Of a stretch of DNA of 64,000 nucleotides, positions 1-12,965 are shown in pieces. A model generated the notes under the pieces. That model ran no database searches. It saw only the letters and a list, made by a program, of their open reading frames with translations, and was not told where the DNA came from. Position 1 is the stretch's first letter, and every line of letters begins with the position of its first letter. This DNA is from Romanomermis culicivorax (lineage: Eukaryota; Nematoda; Enoplea; Mermithida; Mermithidae): positions 1,798,001-1,862,000 of the forward strand of contig CAWUHX010000005.1 in assembly GCA_963922205.1 (NCBI GenBank), read 5' to 3'. The position numbers and the translations under genes were made by a program.

Positions 1-350
1 TTAAAATTGTTCACAATTGAACAGATGAACTGCTTCAAGAAATGAATATTTGTCCCAAACTATGAATCAATGTACTTATCTAATATTCTGAAGTAGGAGG
101 GCCAGTTGCTCAAATTGAGAATATAGTATTTGAATGAAAACAAAACAAAAACTCTTGCACCTCAGCTGGTCAAGCTAGAATATTGGTATGGATTTTAAAC
201 ACACTAGTAGATGAAATTCTGACAGTTGACCCTAGAATGTTTTCTCTGTCAAACATGTAGGCTTGAGGTCAGTTATCTGCAATCTGACTGTCAAAATATT
301 GAACTCCTCATTGGTGAGAGTGAGATATGATCAGCATATTGCACTATTCG
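1..350 (-). repeat. rearranged inverted fragment of the 2.36-kb satellite
   Basis: Bases 1-150 are the reverse complement of the part of the satellite unit near 10680-10815. Bases 155-345 are the reverse complement of the part near 11715-11850 and 14100-14220. About 1 kb of the unit is missing between them, so this is an internally deleted unit in minus orientation. The array may therefore continue beyond the left edge of the window. Confidence 0.8.
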
Positions 351-1029
351 TCAATATAGCATTTTCGACAATGCTGCATATAATGCTAAGAAGTAGAAAA
401 TTCCGCCTTTTTTATTTGCTGGGCTATGAATAATTAAGCTTTTCATTAGGTTATTGCCATAGGTTATAGTTTCTGAAAGGGCAATTCTATGTTCTATTGT
501 CACTTTTTGTTCTATTGTCACTTTTTGATTAAACTATTGTAACTTTACTTTTTATACCATTATAAGATGACTTTTTGCCCTTGTTGCTGGCCAGTTTTTC
601 AGGCAACAAATTTGATTGGTTTCTGGGATCACTAAGGTTGTTACAGATTCAGAAAAAGGGAACTCTGGCGAATCAGAATTAGGCAAAATTTTTATTATTA
701 GATGAATTTTTGATTTGTCACCTTTAGGTTAATGTGTTTTAGATCTTTCAAAATTGGAAAAACCCCGCCTCTTTCAGTATAAGGTGTAGGGGCTATGCAT
801 GTCATTCCTTCAAGTGTACATCGATTTTGTAAGTATTGCATAAAAGGAACCTGTTCAAAATAATACAGATTGCAATGGGTAGTGGGTGTATGTGGAAGAT
901 GTACTAGCATGTCTTATAAACAGGCTGGAAAAAATCAATTTTTAACAAGCAAACGGAAATTTTTACCCTGTCAATAGGTTAAGAACCATCAATTATCACC
1001 TTCAAATTCTTGGGAAAAAGAGCTAGCAT
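351..1029. other. no recognisable gene
   Basis: No coding pattern was recognised. An 18-bp sequence beginning GTTCTATTGTCAC is tandemly duplicated at 491-527. A 70-codon minus-strand frame at 698-910 has no recognisable motif. Confidence 0.5.
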
Positions 1030-3400
1030 GTTGCACAGGTGGTGCTGTAACAGTTGCGTAATTGCAATCTGCAAATTTTTGTTGGTGCAATAGAAATATT
1101 TTGTTATTGTCATGTCATTAAATTCTTCAAACAGTTCTTGGCAATACGGCCATAAAGCACAATGGCTGCTAAAAAAATTGAAAAATGGTTCCCATAAATG
1201 CTTTATAAATTCAATGCTAAATGCATAAATTCAGGGTGTAATATCATTTTTTGGATAAATTATGCAAATCTTTCAGATCGAATTTTCGGCCTCCAATGCA
1301 AATGACTCGATTTCAGCATCAGACCACAGGGCTGGCTTTCGCAATTGCCTATAATGCTGCACAACTTGATTCCATAACAATTGTTTTAACATCAATTGAC
1401 ATTAATCCATCAAATTGTGCAAGATCCTGAGATTCAAAAATTACAAGTTTATCCTTCTCAAATAGATGGGGCCATTCAAGCCCATTTCCACCCATTTTAA
1501 TTTTGAATTTAATATTAATGCTCCGACCCTTTTTTCTGCTTTTAAGTTTAATTGCAGTTTCAAGTTGATTGATTCGTTCACAATTTTGAAGGTCCAAGAA
1601 GCTCTTGGACTAACAAATCAAACAGGGCATCAGTAACACAGAGAAACCAGTACAAAATATCAGGCACATGGTCATGAACGTCAATTGTGTCAAATATTTG
1701 TAATCAAGAAAAATTAAGCTTGTCTTTGTTATTTTTTGGCAAAGCTGATTTAAGTGTAATTTGGGCAATGCTTTGTTTACTAACTTGCGTATGGACTTTA
1801 GGTAAGTCATTCTTATGTCCATAACAGTAAACCCAGAGATGAGCTCCCATAACGCTATAAAGTCCAAGCACAATTAAAAGAAATTTCATATCACCTGCAA
1901 TTCCAAATTTAATTCCAATCCATTCAGAAAAAGTTGGAAGTTCAATTCCATTGTGTTGTAAAGTTTTAAGTTCTAACAAAATTGATTCCATAGCATATTA
2001 AATAGTATCATAAGTTTCCTTCCCATCCAATAGAACAACCCAGTAAAGCTGACAAATCTCCTCTAATGCTAAAGATGATTCTTCCAAAATGCTAATTGCA
2101 AAATTAACATGGCTATGCCTTCGTCCAATTACAGTTTTGTCACCACCGAGTTTCAAATGCAGAGTTTTAGTACCAGACAAAAGTCGCCAGAAATCAGGAT
2201 CATTTGATATTTTAAGCTTCATAAAATGGATTAAGCTTACTTCTGCACCACAGAGGTTTTCAATTGGCGAAATGTTTAGCTGTAAATTCATTTGATGCTG
2301 AAGAGATTTAATTTGCCATAATTTTGGTATTGGTATTGTTTCCGATAAATGCTGATAATCCTGATTAGACATCTTAATACTGTCCTTAGATCATGTAATT
2401 GCTAAAATATCAGCTGATTTTGCATCATAATGAAGTGATAGGAAATGAGCTCGGCCAGTAGTGCGTTCTCTCACTGTAATTGATTCTACAATATATGGCC
2501 ATTTCTCAGGCTGACGAGTAAGTTTTAAAGAATTGTGCCGAATTTTTCCAAGAAGTAAATGTCAATGTGCATGACTTTTTGCAGCAGAAACCACAATATT
2601 GGGCATTTTAATAGGTGATGAAAGTACAATAAACTGTCTTGGTGTGATTTCATATGAGTAAATTGTTAATTTCCAATTGCCCTTTAAAAATAAATCAAAA
2701 TTCAATTTCTGGCGTCCCCCTTTTAACTTTTTTCCATCGTTTAATTAAATCAAGTAGTACATAACGAAAACGATTTATTATGGGTTCAGAAAATTTAAAA
2801 ATTCAATTTTGCTCAATACAAATTTCATTATTATGCAAAACGTTCCAACCATGGCGAAGATAATATTCATTAATATTTTCCACAATTTCATTTCACAAAA
2901 GATAAGTATTTGAATTGTCGATGTGATCAAAAAAATTGACAAAAAGTTTTTTTTAATTAATATTGTTTTCTCAATTTTGCCAAGGAGTGTGGCAAAAACG
3001 GGCTTCTGGTTCGGCAATCCTGGAAAATATAACTTTGATGCAACTTAGTCCAACAGTTTTAACTGGGAAGGCTATGTTTCCATCAAGCTGGAAGTCAGAT
3101 AATTTTCTTTGATGAAATTTTTAAAAACGCTCTTAGGAGCAACATAACAAAAATCCATATTTGTATTATTAATCCTGTGAGCCCTTGAATTGCCATCTAA
3201 GTATGCTGATAATGAAGAATTCGGAATTCCGTATTTTCTGTATTTTAATTTAGTTGCTCATGTCGATTTTATTAACTTGGAAAATACATCGTTATCAATA
3301 GGGACCAATATTTCTACCTTTGGACGAGATTTACTGCCAATTTGAAGCAAATTTCTAATTAAAAATTCAAAGTTTGCTTGAAATCAAAAACTCGGCCATG
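1030..3400 (-). pseudogene. decayed gene of unknown family (transposon-like)
   Basis: Minus-strand reading gives a chain of coding-like blocks broken by stops and frameshifts. From N to C they are: about 3380-3070, with one TGA; about 3060-2700, including ENINEYYLRHGW; 2690-2400, including EKWPYIVESITVRERTTG; 2372-1998, including KLGGDKTVIGRRHSHVNF; 1991-1704, including GDMKFLLIVLGLYSV; and about 1690-1349, including HDHVPDILYWFLCVTDAL. Blocks change frame at several junctions and some contain stops, so the gene is dead. The order of glycine/aspartate-rich and hydrophobic blocks recalls a widespread multi-copy, transposon-associated protein family of invertebrates, but I cannot name it. No terminal repeats were identified around it. 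Function unknown. Confidence 0.6.
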
Positions 3401-3589
3401 GTAAAATTTCACATGACACTTTTTCGTTTCAGTAAAAAATTATTTTTGTGAATCCAAGTATCTTCGGTCCATGGGTACCCAATCTAGTGGACTTTAAAGT
3501 GGTCCTTCTTCGCAGCAATAAGCTTAAACATTTTCAAAAAATTAGAAAGTCTGTATATAATTAACAAACAACAAGAACACATGTTGATA

Positions 3590-5065
3590 AAGGCCGATGC
3601 ATAGTAATCAGTAATCCTGATCCTTAATCCTGAGCTCCTGACCCGAATAGGATCAGGAATGAAAGGACCTGGTAAAGTTGTCCTAACATATTTAAGGATC
3701 GGGATGACTACATGACAAATATTTTAGAGTAAGATTAGATATTCAGATGCATAAGTTGTTCAAGTAAAGACAAGTTTAAGTGAAGTTAAAGTGAAGTAAA
3801 GACAGTAGATTTTGTACATTTTATTGATCTTGTACATTTTATTGATTATATTTTTTTGTTTGGGTTTATGTTGCATGTGTTTACTTACATGTGTTTACTT
3901 TATTTTGTTTGCAGTTTTTTGTCTATTTGTCGTGTTTTAATTCCCCCTTAACTAATCTTCTTTTGGATTTAAAGTTTTCAATTTCAAAATTTTTAATTTT
4001 AAAGTTTTCAATTTCAAATTTTTTAATTTTAATTTTTCAATTTTAAAATTTTTTACAATTCTAAAATTTTTTTCAATTTTAAAATTTTTTTCAATTCTAA
4101 AATTTTTTTCAATTTTAAAATTTTTTTCCAATTTTAAAATTTTTTTCAATTTTGAATTTTATATATTTTCAATTTGAAATTTTAAATATTCTTAATTTCA
4201 AAATTTTTTATTTATAAATTTTAAGATTTTTCAACTCTTACTTTTAAAATATTTCAATTTGAATTTTAAATTTTAAATTTTTTAATTCTTCTAAATTTTA
4301 AACTTTTTTAATTTTGAATTTTAAATTTTTCAATTTTAAATTTTTTTAATTTTAAATTTTCTCAATTTTTAATTTTTTTAATTTTAAGTTTTGAAATTTT
4401 TTAATTTTCAATTAAAAATTTTTTAATTTTTAATTTAAATTTTTTTTCAAATTAATAAAGTTTGAAATTGAAATTAATTTTAATTTTTTTGAAAAGTTAA
4501 TTTTTTAAAAGTTGAAAACGCTGGAGTCAATGAACAAAAACAGCAAATCTACCGTTTTGTTATAAACAAACATGGCTACAGTATTAGCTCCCGCTGTAGC
4601 TGCAAAGTATTGCACTTGCATAAAGTGCGCATATTTCACCAAAAAACATGTAAAATCTATTTTGTAGTTGACTACTCCATCTTATCTGGTAACAAATTCT
4701 TAGTTTTTGCTAATTTCACTTAATTTTGCACTTCAATTACCGGAAAATGGAACTAGGATTATGCGCAGGCTAAAGCCTTACCCATTTAATGAGTATTTAC
4801 TGTAGCATGTAGCTTCCCGGATACCTAAAAAGTACTGAAGACTTGTACTTTGTTACCAACATCAGGAAAGCCATCCTTTTACCCATCAGGAAGATATTGG
4901 GAACACCTTTCCTTACCAGGTCGGGAATGCTGTCCCGATCCTGATTTCAGGATTACAGATTGCATCACGATCGAAAATTTAGGGAAGGAGCTCTCCTGAC
5001 TCAGGAAAGGCTATTTTTCTAAGGATCAGGACGACTATACATTGGCCTTAACCTGAGACCCTGAT
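3590..5065. mobile_element. MITE-like element with imperfect terminal inverted repeats
   Basis: The left end (AAGGCCGATGCATAGT followed by ATCCTGATCCTTA) matches the reverse complement of the right end near 5020-5062 (AAGGCCAATGTATAGT followed by CCTGATCCTTA). Further GATCCTGA/TCAGGATC-type copies lie inside both ends (3600-3710 and 4860-5040). The core is extremely AT-rich and has no transposase. A clear target-site duplication is not visible, so the exact borders are uncertain. It is most likely a non-autonomous DNA element. Confidence 0.55.
3955..4515. repeat. AT-rich low-complexity tract with degenerate tandem units
   Basis: The tract is built from repeats of a TTTTCAATTTTAAAA-like unit of about 20-25 bp. 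It produces an artefactual lysine/asparagine/isoleucine-rich minus-strand frame at 3952-4149. It forms the core of the MITE-like element. Confidence 0.85.
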
Positions 5066-6519
5066 TACTGTAGCAAGTGATAAATATTTTTGGAATCTGT
5101 AACATGATGAGTTGACAGTATGTGTATAATTACGATTTATTTTAACATGCAAGAAAACTAATTCTATTTACAGAAAGTACGTACTTTGACATGAAAATAT
5201 TTCCTTGGAAGCTTTGCTCATGGAATCCATTGTCCCATGGAAAAATTAATTACCTTTGAAATAGTACGGTAATATCCAAGTGGATGCTTGTAGGGCATTC
5301 AAATGTATCGAAAGCTGAACAGTAAAGTTATTTCAATTAGTTTCATGAAAATAAAAAATTATGAAATCATTAAATGCAATATTTGAATTCGCACAATGTG
5401 AAATGCAGATTTATAAATTAGGCACAAATTTACAAATCACTAGAATTTTGCTCAGAACAAGAACAAACTGATGATAAAAACCTGATAAAAGTTTCGAAAT
5501 GTGAAATATTTCGCATTTTATGCAAATTAAAAGCCAACTATGTTGGTCTATTCCTGATTCTTGAGTGAGCGATTCTCAATTGAGCGAATTTCCAGGTGAT
5601 TCCAAACGAGCGATCGAAAATGTAACAGCACTTTCTTCATATTTTCTTTCTTTACCCAACATTTTTCTTGTCATCTACTTTTTTTTGTCATGAAACTACA
5701 CATTACAATTTGTCATTTTGAATAACCATAGTTTCTTGGATAATTCTTGTACAGTTGGACATGATTGAGTCCTTCATCGTTGTAAGTGTGAAAAACTTCA
5801 AAAGAATGCTAAAACAAACAAAACATCAAGAGAACAGAAACGTCAACATAAAAGGAAGGCAGTGACAAGAAAGAAGAAGCAACATAGAGAAAGGAGCAAG
5901 AAAGAAAGAAAAAAATGTGAAAAAAGAACAAAAAAGAAAAAAATCAGGAGAGATTAAAAGAATAAAACTAAGATGAAAAATAATAAAGAAAAATCACAAA
6001 GGATAAAATTATGTAGAAAATAGAGCATGCCGAATTATATAAAAACTAGAGATGTATTGGGCGGAAAATTTTAAGAATATCGGGTTTGAATGCAAATTTT
6101 AGGAATATCAGGTCCAGGTCCAAAATTTTAAGAATATTGGGTACGCGTTCAGCAAAATATTCGGGTAAGTTTGGGTCTCATTTTGGTCTGGTTCCATTAT
6201 ATTTTTCCACATCTGTGTGGATTGATTCAGAAATAATTTCCGAGATTTGACCAGCTGTTCGATTGACCTATGATGTGTTGGAAATTAATTATATCTAAAA
6301 ATGAGATATTTTGAGTGGTTTTGTATGCTGATAATTTTGACAGCATAGATTCGGCACAAAAATCTAAATTCCCATACCTACAGCATTCCAAAAGTTGGAA
6401 GTATTAAATTTTTTGGCATTTTTCAGTCTCTGAGTTTGGAAATATAAATCTTCAAAAAAAGGTTTTGGATTGTGGTAAAACTAGTAAAGCTTAGTAAAGT
6501 TAGATCACAACAATAAAGA
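5066..6519. other. no recognisable gene
   Basis: Non-coding by inspection. A purine-rich tract lies at 5810-6010. At 6055-6160 a phrase close to AAATTTTAAGAATATCGGGT recurs about three times. No family was recognised. Confidence 0.5.
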
Positions 6520-7752
6520 TCAATTTTTCATAGACAACTTATGCCATAACTGAGAAATGTTGACCCCTGATATTCTTGAACATTCACAATTATGCAAAAT
6601 ATCGTGAAGAGGGGTAACATAATGCTGCAAAATATATAGTTGATAAATTAAACTTACAAAAATGTGCTCAGCTATAAGTTCTCTGGCAACATTCTGATGG
6701 ATTGGGCATAGTGCTAGAAATATGATACAAAGCTTCTGCTGCATTGGCTGTTGAGAAGCTGGATCATTCACATTTTGTCCTGCTTCTGAAAAATCGAAAA
6801 AATTGACTCTCCTTGATGTTCAACAGAATGTTTTCTGTTTATTGATAATCTTAATGGAATAAAGTGAATTCATCTATGCTCTGCTTGTACTCTTAATGAC
6901 CATTTTCTAGATATTGGTAATTATCAGCATCTGTGCTTTTTTCCAAAAATGTAGTAGAAATATGTATTTGTCTTGGATACATCAAACATAATTTTTACCA
7001 TACATATTTGGACTTACTCACCTGATATAGCATGATTCTGGAAGTCCTGAATAGTTTGATCCCGCTCTTTGGCTATCACTTTCATGATCAAATGCAGGAA
7101 CTTCTTTTGATCAAAAGTTGTTGAACAACTGTAGACTCTGTTTTGATTGTCAATGTGCAACCTTGTTGATGATAAGTTGAAATGACCCTCAATGTAGAAA
7201 GTTGTTCCTGAACAGTCATTTGGGCAGCCAGGTGTAGGTGTTCCAAGCTGCAGTGGATTGATGTTGGGGCATAAGTTAGCTGAGATAATGCATCAACTCA
7301 TTGAATAATCCATATGCCTATTAATGTCCAATTCTCGAAAAATTTGAGAACCTGGAATCAATGAATCACATGTTTTCATGAAAAGTTTGTCAAATGAATC
7401 ACACCATGAATATCGTGCTCAACAACCAAAAACAACCACATCTACAACAATTGATGATAGTACATTGTGAGATAATTTGTCCAACAAAAGAGTAGGGTGT
7501 CAAGGTGGAATTTCAAAAAACTGTTTCATCAATGCTGCATCTGATGTTTGAACTAGTGCAATGGCTAAGGGAAAGCTATTTCCACTTTCAATCATGTCAA
7601 TTCGATGATCATTGTATATTATGTACTTTGTGTATACATATGGAGTTTCGAGGAGCATGTCTGGTGATATAGTGTTATCACCAATTACAAAGTATGAACT
7701 ACAAAAAAGATAGCTGTATGTGTTGCCTTGGATCTGATCGTTCAGCTGGCTT
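6520..7752 (-). pseudogene. two-exon gene of unknown function with three TGA stops
   Basis: On the minus strand a frame runs for about 240 codons from about 7752 to 7022. It is interrupted only by three TGA codons, the first preceded by FFEIPP, the second by VVVFGC and the third by MDYSMS. It ends at a consensus donor (CAG then GTGAGTAAG, GT at 7020-7021). An acceptor (TTTTTCAG) near 6782 leads in phase into a second exon at about 6782-6520, which ends in a TGA after LSMKN. Other recognisable segments are SPDMLLETPYVYTKYIIYND and EGHFNLSSTRLHIDNQN. All three internal stops could be single CGA-to-TGA changes. A true start was not identified, and an upstream exon probably existed. The family is not recognised. 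Confidence 0.6.
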
Positions 7753-8344
7753 CATTATTAATAAATAGTAATTATCTAAGGATTTATGTGCTTTCTGGGA
7801 ACTGTCCTAATAGGATTCAATAAATTCGCCAGTTTGGGGGTAGTTTGGAGAACACGAATTGATTTCACTAATTCAAACTGGAGACAGGTCACAAAGCACT
7901 GGCAAAAGGAAAATAGCGGCAAGTAATAAGAGCATTACTGAATCTCAAACATACAGTGTGTTTGATAATATATCAGCATCCCTCATAAGCAAAAGAATCA
8001 TTCCTGTTGTCTATCAATCGGAAGAATCTTCATAAACACATAATTATAACCAGATTATGCCTTCACAGATTCAGCAAATAATATAACACCAGGAAATAAC
8101 ACCCTGTAGACAAGTATGCCAAAAAATATACTTCATCTCCTTCAATAAGTGAACCTCACAATGAGGCTAGAAAATTTTAAAAACTAAATATTTTTCATTC
8201 GTCCTTTTTTTTGCTTAGGATAGGTTGTTTATAGTTTATAAACAAAAAAGTAAAAAACCGGTCCAGCAGAATATAAATTTTGACGTCACTTTCTGCAAAA
8301 TTTCTCCCTATGCTCCTTACTTTCTGGTTCTAATATTGAGATAG
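7753..8344. other. no recognisable gene
   Basis: Unassigned AT-rich sequence between the unknown pseudogene and the inverted satellite unit. No repeats or coding segments were recognised. Confidence 0.4.
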
Positions 8345-10600
8345 AGACAGTTGACCATAGAATGTTTTCTCTATGGAACATGTAGGCTGGCAGTCAGTTA
8401 TTGGCAAGCTGACTCTCAAAATCTAGAACTCCTCATTGATGAGGGAGAGCTATTATGCACTGTATTCATTTCCTCTAGGCCATCCTGATTATAAATGACT
8501 AGGCCAACTTGGCAATACACCTTCAATCTGATGGAACATGAATATTATTTTGTGATCTTTTTATGCAGGCTCCACACATCACATAAAGTTCAAACTGGTG
8601 CAAAAGCTATGTGAAAATAGTTTTGTGAACATGAAAGCTGCCAGAGTCTTCAATCGAAATTCTAGCAGATAGCTCTTCTAAATGATCTTTTACTCTGCTG
8701 GAAAACTCACAACCTATATGTACTCATCTTTCAAGTATGTTGAAAAAGGTATTTTGCTTATTCCCTCTCTTAACAAGTGATGATCAGCCATCTTGAACTA
8801 AGTGATGTGATCATTTTACTGTACGATTAACTTTCAGTCAAATAATTTAGCTCTTGACATGATGGTTTGCATGGCGAATGAATTCAAAGCTCTGTTGTTT
8901 CCTCCTCAATTAAAATTAAGCTCCTTCCTCTCGATCTTAAGAGTGGTTGGAATAATGGTATGAATATGATTCTAAGGCAAAAGTAACAGGCTGATCTGCT
9001 GCACACTCCTCTGGCTTCAAAGGTTGTTGTGAAAAAAAAATGTTTTCCAGTCTAAACAATGAAGTTTGTATTGCTCGACTGTTTTGCTACCTCTTGGTAT
9101 TTCTACTTGGGGGCTGAATTTATAGTAGCAATCTACATTATCCATATTGAGCACATCATTCTCCAGCATTTCTAGCTCTTGATATGGAATGGAGTTCAAG
9201 AGATAAACAGAGTTCAAATATTTATGAGTATGGTTATTATTGTCAATATGTCTGTCGATCTTATTTGTGATAACAGCTGTGAAATGACCTCCATTTCAGA
9301 AATTTGAAATAATGGGTTGACAATTAAAATTGTCCACAATTGAACAGATGAACTGCTTCAAGAAATGAATATTTGTCCCATACCATGCATCAATGTACTA
9401 ATCTAATATTCTGAAGTAGGAGGGCCAGTAGCTCAATTGAGGATATAGTAGTTGGATGAAAACAAAGAAAAATCTGAAAATCAATAAACTTTTGGAAATT
9501 CTGCAAGAGTTTGCATCCAAACATTGACATTTTGACCTTAAACTATTCTTATCCCTTGAGGTAATAATTAGTGCATTTTTTCTTAAAGTTTTCCATGATA
9601 ATTGAGCACTGTACAGATTATGCCTGCTTTACTTTATCAATAAAATTTTACATTCTCAACATGAAAAAAATAATTTCAAATATTAATATTCGAAAAATTG
9701 ATCTTAAAATGTGAGTATCCTCTTATTAATGGATAATTAGGCAACATTTTGCATCTTCTAAAGATTTGTTACATCCTCGGCATATTCCACCTGATATTTC
9801 TCACCAGAGGTATTGAATTCTTCCAGCAACTTGCCTTTAAACACATTTGGAACAGAGGGTGTTTGCACATAATAATAATAAAGTTGGTAAAGAATTAAAA
9901 AATTAGAAAAATTCAGAGAAATGTGTTAAAAACACATTTCAATGAAACCTCTTTTCCAAATAGACTAAATTTACAGCTTTGTCGACCAAATTTCTTAACT
10001 CACATTAAAGAATTGGCCAGGTGCAAAAAAACTGCTGAAAGAGCCGAAAAATTCAGCAACAAGAAGGGGAAATATGATTTTCTCAATCCAGAATACATTA
10101 CATGACTGAGAAATGTCAATGTTTTTGATGCAGTTCAAAAATGTGAAATAATGCATCCTAAAATATCTTTCTACGATGTCTAGGTAAAAAGATACAACAC
10201 TTCAAACAGAAGTATATATATTTTGTTGCACAAGTATTCACAAATGAGTGACATTTACAGTTTAAATTTTGGATTTCACAAACAGAGGCAGCACTTCATT
10301 CTAGATTTCACAATCTAATAAGCATGGGCTAACAAAATGGAAAAATAAGGTGTAGCTAAAATGCGGTGAATAATGTTTGATGATCAAGGATAAAACCAAC
10401 ATGACCACTCATGAAACATGGGAGAAAATAGTAACTTTAGCTAATTTTAGATTCCTAAAATTGAATTCGAGTTAAGTTATATTGTAATAGTCAGTGGAAG
10501 TGAACATATGGCTCATGACCACACACATTGATCATTGCAATTAATTACCACAATAGCCATATGTCAAATTTCTAAAGGACCCAACCAGTGTTTCTCAATC
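8345..10600 (-). repeat. inverted 2.36-kb satellite unit
   Basis: This is the reverse complement of the direct units that follow. Landmarks: 8345-8560 matches inverted 11550-11780, 9017-9217 matches inverted 10917-11117, and 10530-10600 matches inverted 11925-11960. The unit is circularly permuted relative to the direct ones, so it was probably cut from an array rather than from a single-copy element. The orientation switch is at about 10600, inside CTCAATCA then AAATGTCAATG. Confidence 0.85.
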
Positions 10601-12965
10601 AAAATGTCAATGTTTGGATGCAAACTCTTGCCGAATTTCCAAAGGTTTATCGATTTTCAGATTTCTCTCTGTTTTCATCCAAATACTATATCCTCAATTG
10701 AGCTACTGGCCCTCCTACTTCAGAATATTAGATTAGTACATTGATGCATGGTATGGGACAAATATTCATTTCTTGAAGCAGTTCATCTGTTCAATTGTGG
10801 ACAATTTTAATTGTCAACCCATTATTTCAAATTTCTGAAATGGAGGTCATTTCACAGCTGTTATCACAAATAAGATTGACAGACATATTGACAATAATAA
10901 CCATAATCATAAATATTTGAACTCTGTTTATCTCTTGAACTCTATTCCATATCAAGAGCTAGAAATGCTGGAGAATGATGTGCTCAATATGGATAATGTA
11001 GATTTCTACTATAAATTCAGCCCCCAAGTAGAAATACCAAGAGGTAGCAAAACAGTCGAGCAATACAAACTTCATCGTTTAGCCTGGAAAACATTTCTTT
11101 TTCACAACAACCTTTGAAGCCAGAGGAGTGTGCAGCAGATCAGCCTGTTACTTTTGCCTTAGAATCATATTCATACCATTATTCCAATCACTCTTAAGAT
11201 CGAGAGGAAGGAGCTTAATTTTAATTGAGGAGGAAACAACAGAGCTTTGAATTCATTCACCATGCAAACTATCATGTCAAAAGCAAAATTAGTTGACTGA
11301 AAATTAAAGGTTCAGTAAAATGATCACATCACTTAGTTCAAGATGGCTGATCATCACTTGTTAAGAGAGGAAATAAGCAAAATACCTTTTTCAACATACT
11401 TGAAAGATGAGTACATTTAGGATGTGAGTTTTCCATGCGGAGCAAAAGATCATTATGATGAGTTATCTGCTAGAATTTCAATTGAAGACTCCTGCAGCTA
11501 TCATAATTACAAAACGTTTTTCACATATCTTTTACCTCAGTTTGAAGTTTGTGTGATGTGTGGTGCCCTCATAAAAAGTCCCCAAAATAATATTCTTGTT
11601 TCATTAGATTGAAAGTGTTTTGCCTAGTTGGCATAGTCATTCATAACCAGGATGGCCTAGAGCAAATGAAAGCAGCTCATCATAGCTCAACCTCACCAAT
11701 CAGGAGTTCAAGATTTTGACAGTCAGCTTCCCAATAACTGACCTCCAGCCAACATGTTCTGTGGAGAAAACATTCTAGGGTCAACTGTCAGAATTTCATC
11801 TATTAGTATGTTTGGAATCCCTACCAATATTCCAGCTTGACCCGCTGAGGTATGAGAGTCAACTTAGGCCTAAAAATGTCCACTGCCTGGAAATTTCACA
11901 ATTTTTGACAACAAAATTGATTGAGAAACACTTGTTGTGTCCTTTAGAAATACGACTTATGGCTATTATGGTAATTAATTGCAATCATCAATGTGTTTGG
12001 TCATGAGCCATATGTTCATCTTCACTGATTATGAATAGATCACTTCCCTATTTTAATGAGTCATGAGTATTTGTAAGTATTGGTTTTATCCTTGACCTTC
12101 AAACATTATTTCTGCATTTTTGCTACAATTTATTTTTCCATTTTGTTAGCCCATGCTTATTAGATTGTGAAATCCAGAATGAAGTGCTGCCTCTGTCTGT
12201 AAATCCAAAATTTAAACTGTAACCGTCACTCATTTGTGAATACTTGTCCAATAAAATTTATACTTCTGTTTGAAGTGTTGTATCTTTTTACCTAGACATC
12301 GTAGAACGATATTTTAGGATGCATTATTTCACATTTTTGAACTGCATCAAAAACATTGACATTTCTCAGTCATGTGATGCATTCTGGATTGAGAAAATCA
12401 TATTCCCCGTTTTTGTTGCTGATTTTTTCTGCTCTTTCAGCAGTTATTTTTGCACCTGGCCAATTCTTTGATGCGAGTTAAGAAATTTGGTTGACACAGC
12501 TGTAAATTTAGTCTATTTTGAATACAGGTTTCATTGAAATGTGTTTTTAACACGTTTTTCTGAATTTTTCTAATTTTTTCAATTCTTTACCAACTTTATT
12601 ATTATCATGTGCAAACAACCTCTGTTCCAAATGTGTTTAAAGACAAGTTCTTGGAAGAATTCAATACATCTGGTGAGAAATATCAGGTGGACAATGCTGA
12701 AAATAAAACAAATCATTAGAAGATAAGGAAAAACAATGTTAAACATGCAAAATGTTGCCAAATTATCCACCAATGAGAGGATACTCACATTGAAAAATCA
12801 ATTTTTCGAATATTAATATTTGATTTTTATTTTTTCATGTTGAGCATGTGAAATTTTATTGATAAAGTAAAGCAGGCATAATCTGTACAGTGCTCAATTA
12901 TCATGGAAAATTTTTATGAAAAAATGCACTAATTATTACCTCAAGGGATAAGAATAGTTTAATGT
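10601..12965 (+). repeat. satellite unit 1 (direct)
   Basis: First direct unit, anchored at AAATGTCAATGTTTGGATGC. It shares long, nearly identical stretches with unit 2 and with the inverted unit. It carries the recurrent open frame described separately. The minus strand near 12400-12540 reads FLTRIKELARCK; the inverted unit has an almost identical reading at 9923-10105. The unit looks like degraded coding material amplified as a macrosatellite. Confidence 0.85.
10602..11117 (+). pseudogene. recurrent open frame in the satellite unit
   Basis: One plus frame stays open across about 170 codons with only two stops, at about 10735 and 10837. It ends in an uninterrupted stretch containing NDVLNMDNVD and SPQVEIPRGSKTVEQYKL. 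The last 66 codons are also intact in the inverted unit (9017-9217) and in unit 2 (13283-13483). In units 3-6 the frame ends about ten codons earlier at TGA in GCATGA, and some carry further changes. No family is recognised, and the conservation may only reflect recent amplification. Confidence 0.35.

Noticed and set aside
3952..4149. Lysine/isoleucine-rich 65-codon frame with a heptad-like pattern
   Set aside because: It is a translation of the AT-rich tandem tract; the periodicity is that of the DNA repeat.
7022..7752. Selenoprotein or TGA recoding
   Set aside because: Three scattered TGA codons, each explainable by CGA decay; no Cys-homologue pattern or SECIS-like element was noticed.
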